This document shows, one piece after another, positions 5,606 through 7,338 of a stretch of DNA of 7,338 bases. Within the stretch, counting starts at the first letter, position 1. Each line of letters opens with the position of its first letter. This DNA comes from an uncultured Pseudogracilibacillus sp. (GTDB lineage: Bacteria; Bacillota; Bacilli; Bacillales; Amphibacillaceae). The DNA lies in assembly GCA_937974845.1 (NCBI GenBank), contig CALJVC010000135.1:1-7338 (forward strand), read 5' to 3'. Under the pieces are notes generated by a model. That model saw nothing but the letters and a program-made list of their open reading frames with translations, had not been told where the DNA came from and did not search any database. The translations under genes were made by a program, and so were the position numbers.

Positions 5606-5656
5606 GGAGGAGGGAAGGTGGTAGGTATTTTTCAGTACTTACCACTAAGAATATGA
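5606..5656 (+). CDS. Candidate 12-codon leader ORF coupled to tsaD, with its ribosome binding site
   Basis: GGAGG (5606-5610, within GGAGGAGGG) is seven bases before a GTG at 5618. The frame reads MVGIFQYLPLRI and stops at TGA 5654-5656, which overlaps the tsaD ATG (5653-5655) as ATGA. This explains why the strong ribosome binding site is about 38 bases from the tsaD start: ribosomes could translate the mini-ORF and restart on tsaD. No start codon in the tsaD frame lies between the site and 5653. Translation is inferred, not shown. Confidence 0.45.
   Translation, partial: GGGKVVGIFQYLPLRI
5618..5645 (+). promoter_or_regulatory. Hairpin between the Shine-Dalgarno site and the tsaD start
   Basis: GTGGTAGGTA (5618-5627) pairs with TACTTACCAC (5636-5645) over ten positions with one GU, around an eight-base loop. 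It starts at the GTG of the mini-ORF and ends seven bases before the tsaD ATG. No T-run follows, so it is not a terminator. When folded it would bring GGAGGAGGG near the tsaD ATG; a translating ribosome would unfold it. Confidence 0.6.
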
Positions 5657-6660
5657 AGCAAGATTATATTATTTTAGCCATTGAAACGAGTTGTGATGAA
5701 ACCGCAGTAGCTATTGTACGGAATGGTAAGGAATTAATTACGAACGTCGTTTCCTCACAGATTGCTAGCCATGTTCAGTTCGGGGGCGTTGTTCCAGAGA
5801 TAGCATCACGCCAACATACGGAGCAAATTACCTATGTAATTGAAGAAGCCTTTCAAAAAAGTGGCTTAGATTGGGAGGACATTGACGCAATTGCTGTTAC
5901 GGAAGGTCCAGGGTTAATCGGAGCCCTCCTAGTTGGCATCAATGCAGCGAAAGCCCTTGCCTTTATTAAGAAGAAGCCTCTTATCGCTGTTCATCACCTT
6001 GCTGGTCATATTTATGCGAACCGGCTCATACAAGAATTTGACTTTCCTTTATTAGCTTTAATCGTATCCGGTGGTCATACGGAGCTTATTTTAATGGAAG
6101 AACACGGTTCGTATCAGCTAATCGGTCAGACTTTAGATGACGCCGCCGGTGAAGCCTTCGACAAGGTTGCCCGAACTTTAGGTCTACCATATCCTGGTGG
6201 TCCACATATTGATCGACTAGCTAAAGAAGCGGAGGACGAAGTTGTTTTTCCAAGGGCTTGGCTAGAGGGAAGTTACGACTTTAGTTTCAGTGGTTTGAAA
6301 TCAGCCGTAATTAACTATGTCCATAATGAAAAGCAAAGAGGACATTCCTTAGATGTCGCTAAAGTCGCTGCAGGCTTTCAAACGAGCGTCGTTGATGTCC
6401 TGACCGAAAAGACTTATAAAGCAGCAATTGACCACGGTGTCCAACAAGTGATCGTTGCTGGCGGGGTTGCGGCGAATCAAGGTTTACGTAAAGCGATACA
6501 GTTACGCTTTCAACAGTCGGAAATACCAGTATATTTTCCGCCGATCGAATTATGTACAGATAACGCAGCAATGATTGCGGCAGCAGCTGGAATTTTATAC
6601 GAACGAGGAGAGTTTGCTAACTGGGAACTGAACGGTAAAGCCAGCCTCCCCCTTCCTTAA
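5653..6660 (+). CDS. tsaD: tRNA N6-adenosine threonylcarbamoyltransferase TsaD
   Basis: TsaD transfers the threonylcarbamoyl group from threonylcarbamoyl-AMP to N6 of A37 in tRNAs reading ANN codons, working with TsaB and TsaE in the cytoplasm. The 335 residues from this start match the family (about 340). Key features are IETSCDET (10-17), GGVVPEIASRQH (44-55), the iron-binding histidines H115 and H119 in HLAGH, VSGGHTEL (138-145), the DDAAGEAFDKVARTLGLPYPGG stretch, DFSFSGLKSAV, and CTDNAAM (301-307) with metal ligand D303. The frame is open back to an ATG at 5545, but that would add 36 residues unlike the family and has no good ribosome binding site; homologues begin just before the IETSCDET motif. 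The gene is separated from rimI by 323 bases with a terminator-like hairpin and its own leader, unlike the compact ydi operon of Bacillus. Codon use and motifs look intact. Confidence 0.95.
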   Translation: MKQDYIILAIETSCDETAVAIVRNGKELITNVVSSQIASHVQFGGVVPEIASRQHTEQITYVIEEAFQKSGLDWEDIDAIAVTEGPGLIGALLVGINAAKALAFIKKKPLIAVHHLAGHIYANRLIQEFDFPLLALIVSGGHTELILMEEHGSYQLIGQTLDDAAGEAFDKVARTLGLPYPGGPHIDRLAKEAEDEVVFPRAWLEGSYDFSFSGLKSAVINYVHNEKQRGHSLDVAKVAAGFQTSVVDVLTEKTYKAAIDHGVQQVIVAGGVAANQGLRKAIQLRFQQSEIPVYFPPIELCTDNAAMIAAAAGILYERGEFANWELNGKASLPLP

Positions 6661-7035
6661 GCAACTGTCGGTTATCCTGCCCGAGCCTCGGCTTAGATGA
6701 CATGTATGTTTTGTTTAATGAATAGACCGGATGGCCATTCGCAATAACTTATCTCAATTCTTAGGCACGACAGTTTTATCTAGTTGCTCTATTTTTAGTG
6801 CAATAGTTTTATTCTGAAATCGTGTTTTGGTTTTAGCGGAACAGTCTATTTTGCTTCTGTGTTCGGTTTTGTAGTGATATGGTGCTGCCCTGGTTTCGAA
6901 TGTTCATCCGAAATTAAAATTATCTCGTATTACCGACCTACCCCGAGTTCAGGAATGAAATTGTTGCGTTGTAGTATCCAGCGCGCTTCGCTAAGAGTGT
7001 TTTCATTTTGAAGTTGGGTGCGACGACACGGCTCT
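6661..7035. other. Gene-free region after tsaD
   Basis: No reading frame with a ribosome binding site is seen on either strand. CCGAGCCTCGG (6681-6691) can form a small stem, but no T-tract follows, so I see no convincing terminator for tsaD. TTTCG and CGAAA around 6893-6914 form another short stem. From about 6981 the sequence becomes richer in GC and may be a decayed unit of the following array: the GCTCTGCGT at the boundary with the first unit also occurs at the boundary of units two and three. Confidence 0.5.
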
Positions 7036-7338
7036 GCGTATCATTTAGGACGGGTTTTCTTGTAATTTGATACGCGGCGGCTGTGTTGCGTCTCAAATTA
7101 GGCGGAATTTCTTGTAAAGACGCACGTGGTGGGTGCTCTGCGTCTCAAATTAATCGGAATTTCTCGAAAAGTTGCGCGCGGTCGTTGTGCCGCGTCTCAC
7201 TTGGATCGGATTTTGCTTGAGAGTCGCGCGTGGTGGATGTGCCGCGTCTCACTTAGATCGAATTTTCCCTGAGAGTCGCGCGCGGTGGGTGCACCGCGTC
7301 TCAAATTAGGCAGAATTTCTCGAAAAGTCGCGCGTGGT
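7036..7338. repeat. Tandem array of 52-bp hairpin-forming units
   Basis: Units start at 7036, 7088, 7140, 7192, 7244 and 7296 (the last cut by the window end after 43 bases); every complete unit is exactly 52 bases. Each begins GCGTCTC (GCGTATC in the first). Units four and five agree at about 44 of 52 positions by eye; others are more diverged. Two subtypes can be told apart: CAAATTA (units 2, 3, 6) and CACTTRGATC (units 4, 5). Within a unit the 5' end can pair with a segment ending in CGC about 30 bases later, and the GC-rich remainder can pair across the unit junction. A 52-bp period is not a multiple of three, so it does not encode a protein repeat in register. It is not a CRISPR: there are no constant repeats separated by unrelated spacers. 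The function is unknown. Confidence 0.92.

Noticed and set aside
5545..5652. N-terminal extension of TsaD from ATG 5545
   Set aside because: The extension has no matching Shine-Dalgarno and is unlike TsaD N-termini, which start shortly before the IETSCDET motif.
7036..7338. CRISPR array
   Set aside because: Units diverge along their whole length and there are no unrelated spacers between constant repeats; it is a plain tandem repeat.

Overview
The window looks like chromosomal DNA from a low-to-mid GC member of the Bacillota, probably class Bacilli. The gene order thiL-tsaE-tsaB-rimI-tsaD is the one known from Bacillus (ydiA-ydiE). Shine-Dalgarno sites are strong and proteins are Bacillus-like. 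All recognised genes lie on the + strand.

Layout. Bases 1-275 are a structured leader in front of proS, with a tandem 28-29 nt motif. proS (276-1712) encodes a type 3 prolyl-tRNA synthetase and ends at a strong intrinsic terminator. Bases 1768-2665 hold no convincing gene. They contain several hairpins, a second good terminator at 2476-2504, and a duplicated 9-mer that could form a competing helix. An operon follows: thiL (thiamine-phosphate kinase), tsaE, tsaB and rimI, with ATGA or 8-bp overlaps or a 6-nt gap. After rimI comes a terminator-like hairpin, then a 5' leader of tsaD with two candidate mini-ORFs. The second overlaps the tsaD start codon as ATGA and lies inside a 10-bp hairpin. 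tsaD (5653-6660) completes the set. Bases 6661-7035 show no gene, and from 7036 to the window end there is a tandem array of exactly 52-bp units, each able to fold into a hairpin.

Function. TsaE, TsaB and TsaD are the bacterial proteins that transfer the threonylcarbamoyl group to A37 of ANN-decoding tRNAs. RimI is the N-terminal acetyltransferase usually encoded with them. ThiL makes thiamine diphosphate and ProS charges tRNA-Pro. These genes are ordinary housekeeping genes. The parts worth a second look are non-coding: the 52-bp hairpin array, the mini-ORF leader of tsaD, the proS leader, and the structured region upstream of thiL.
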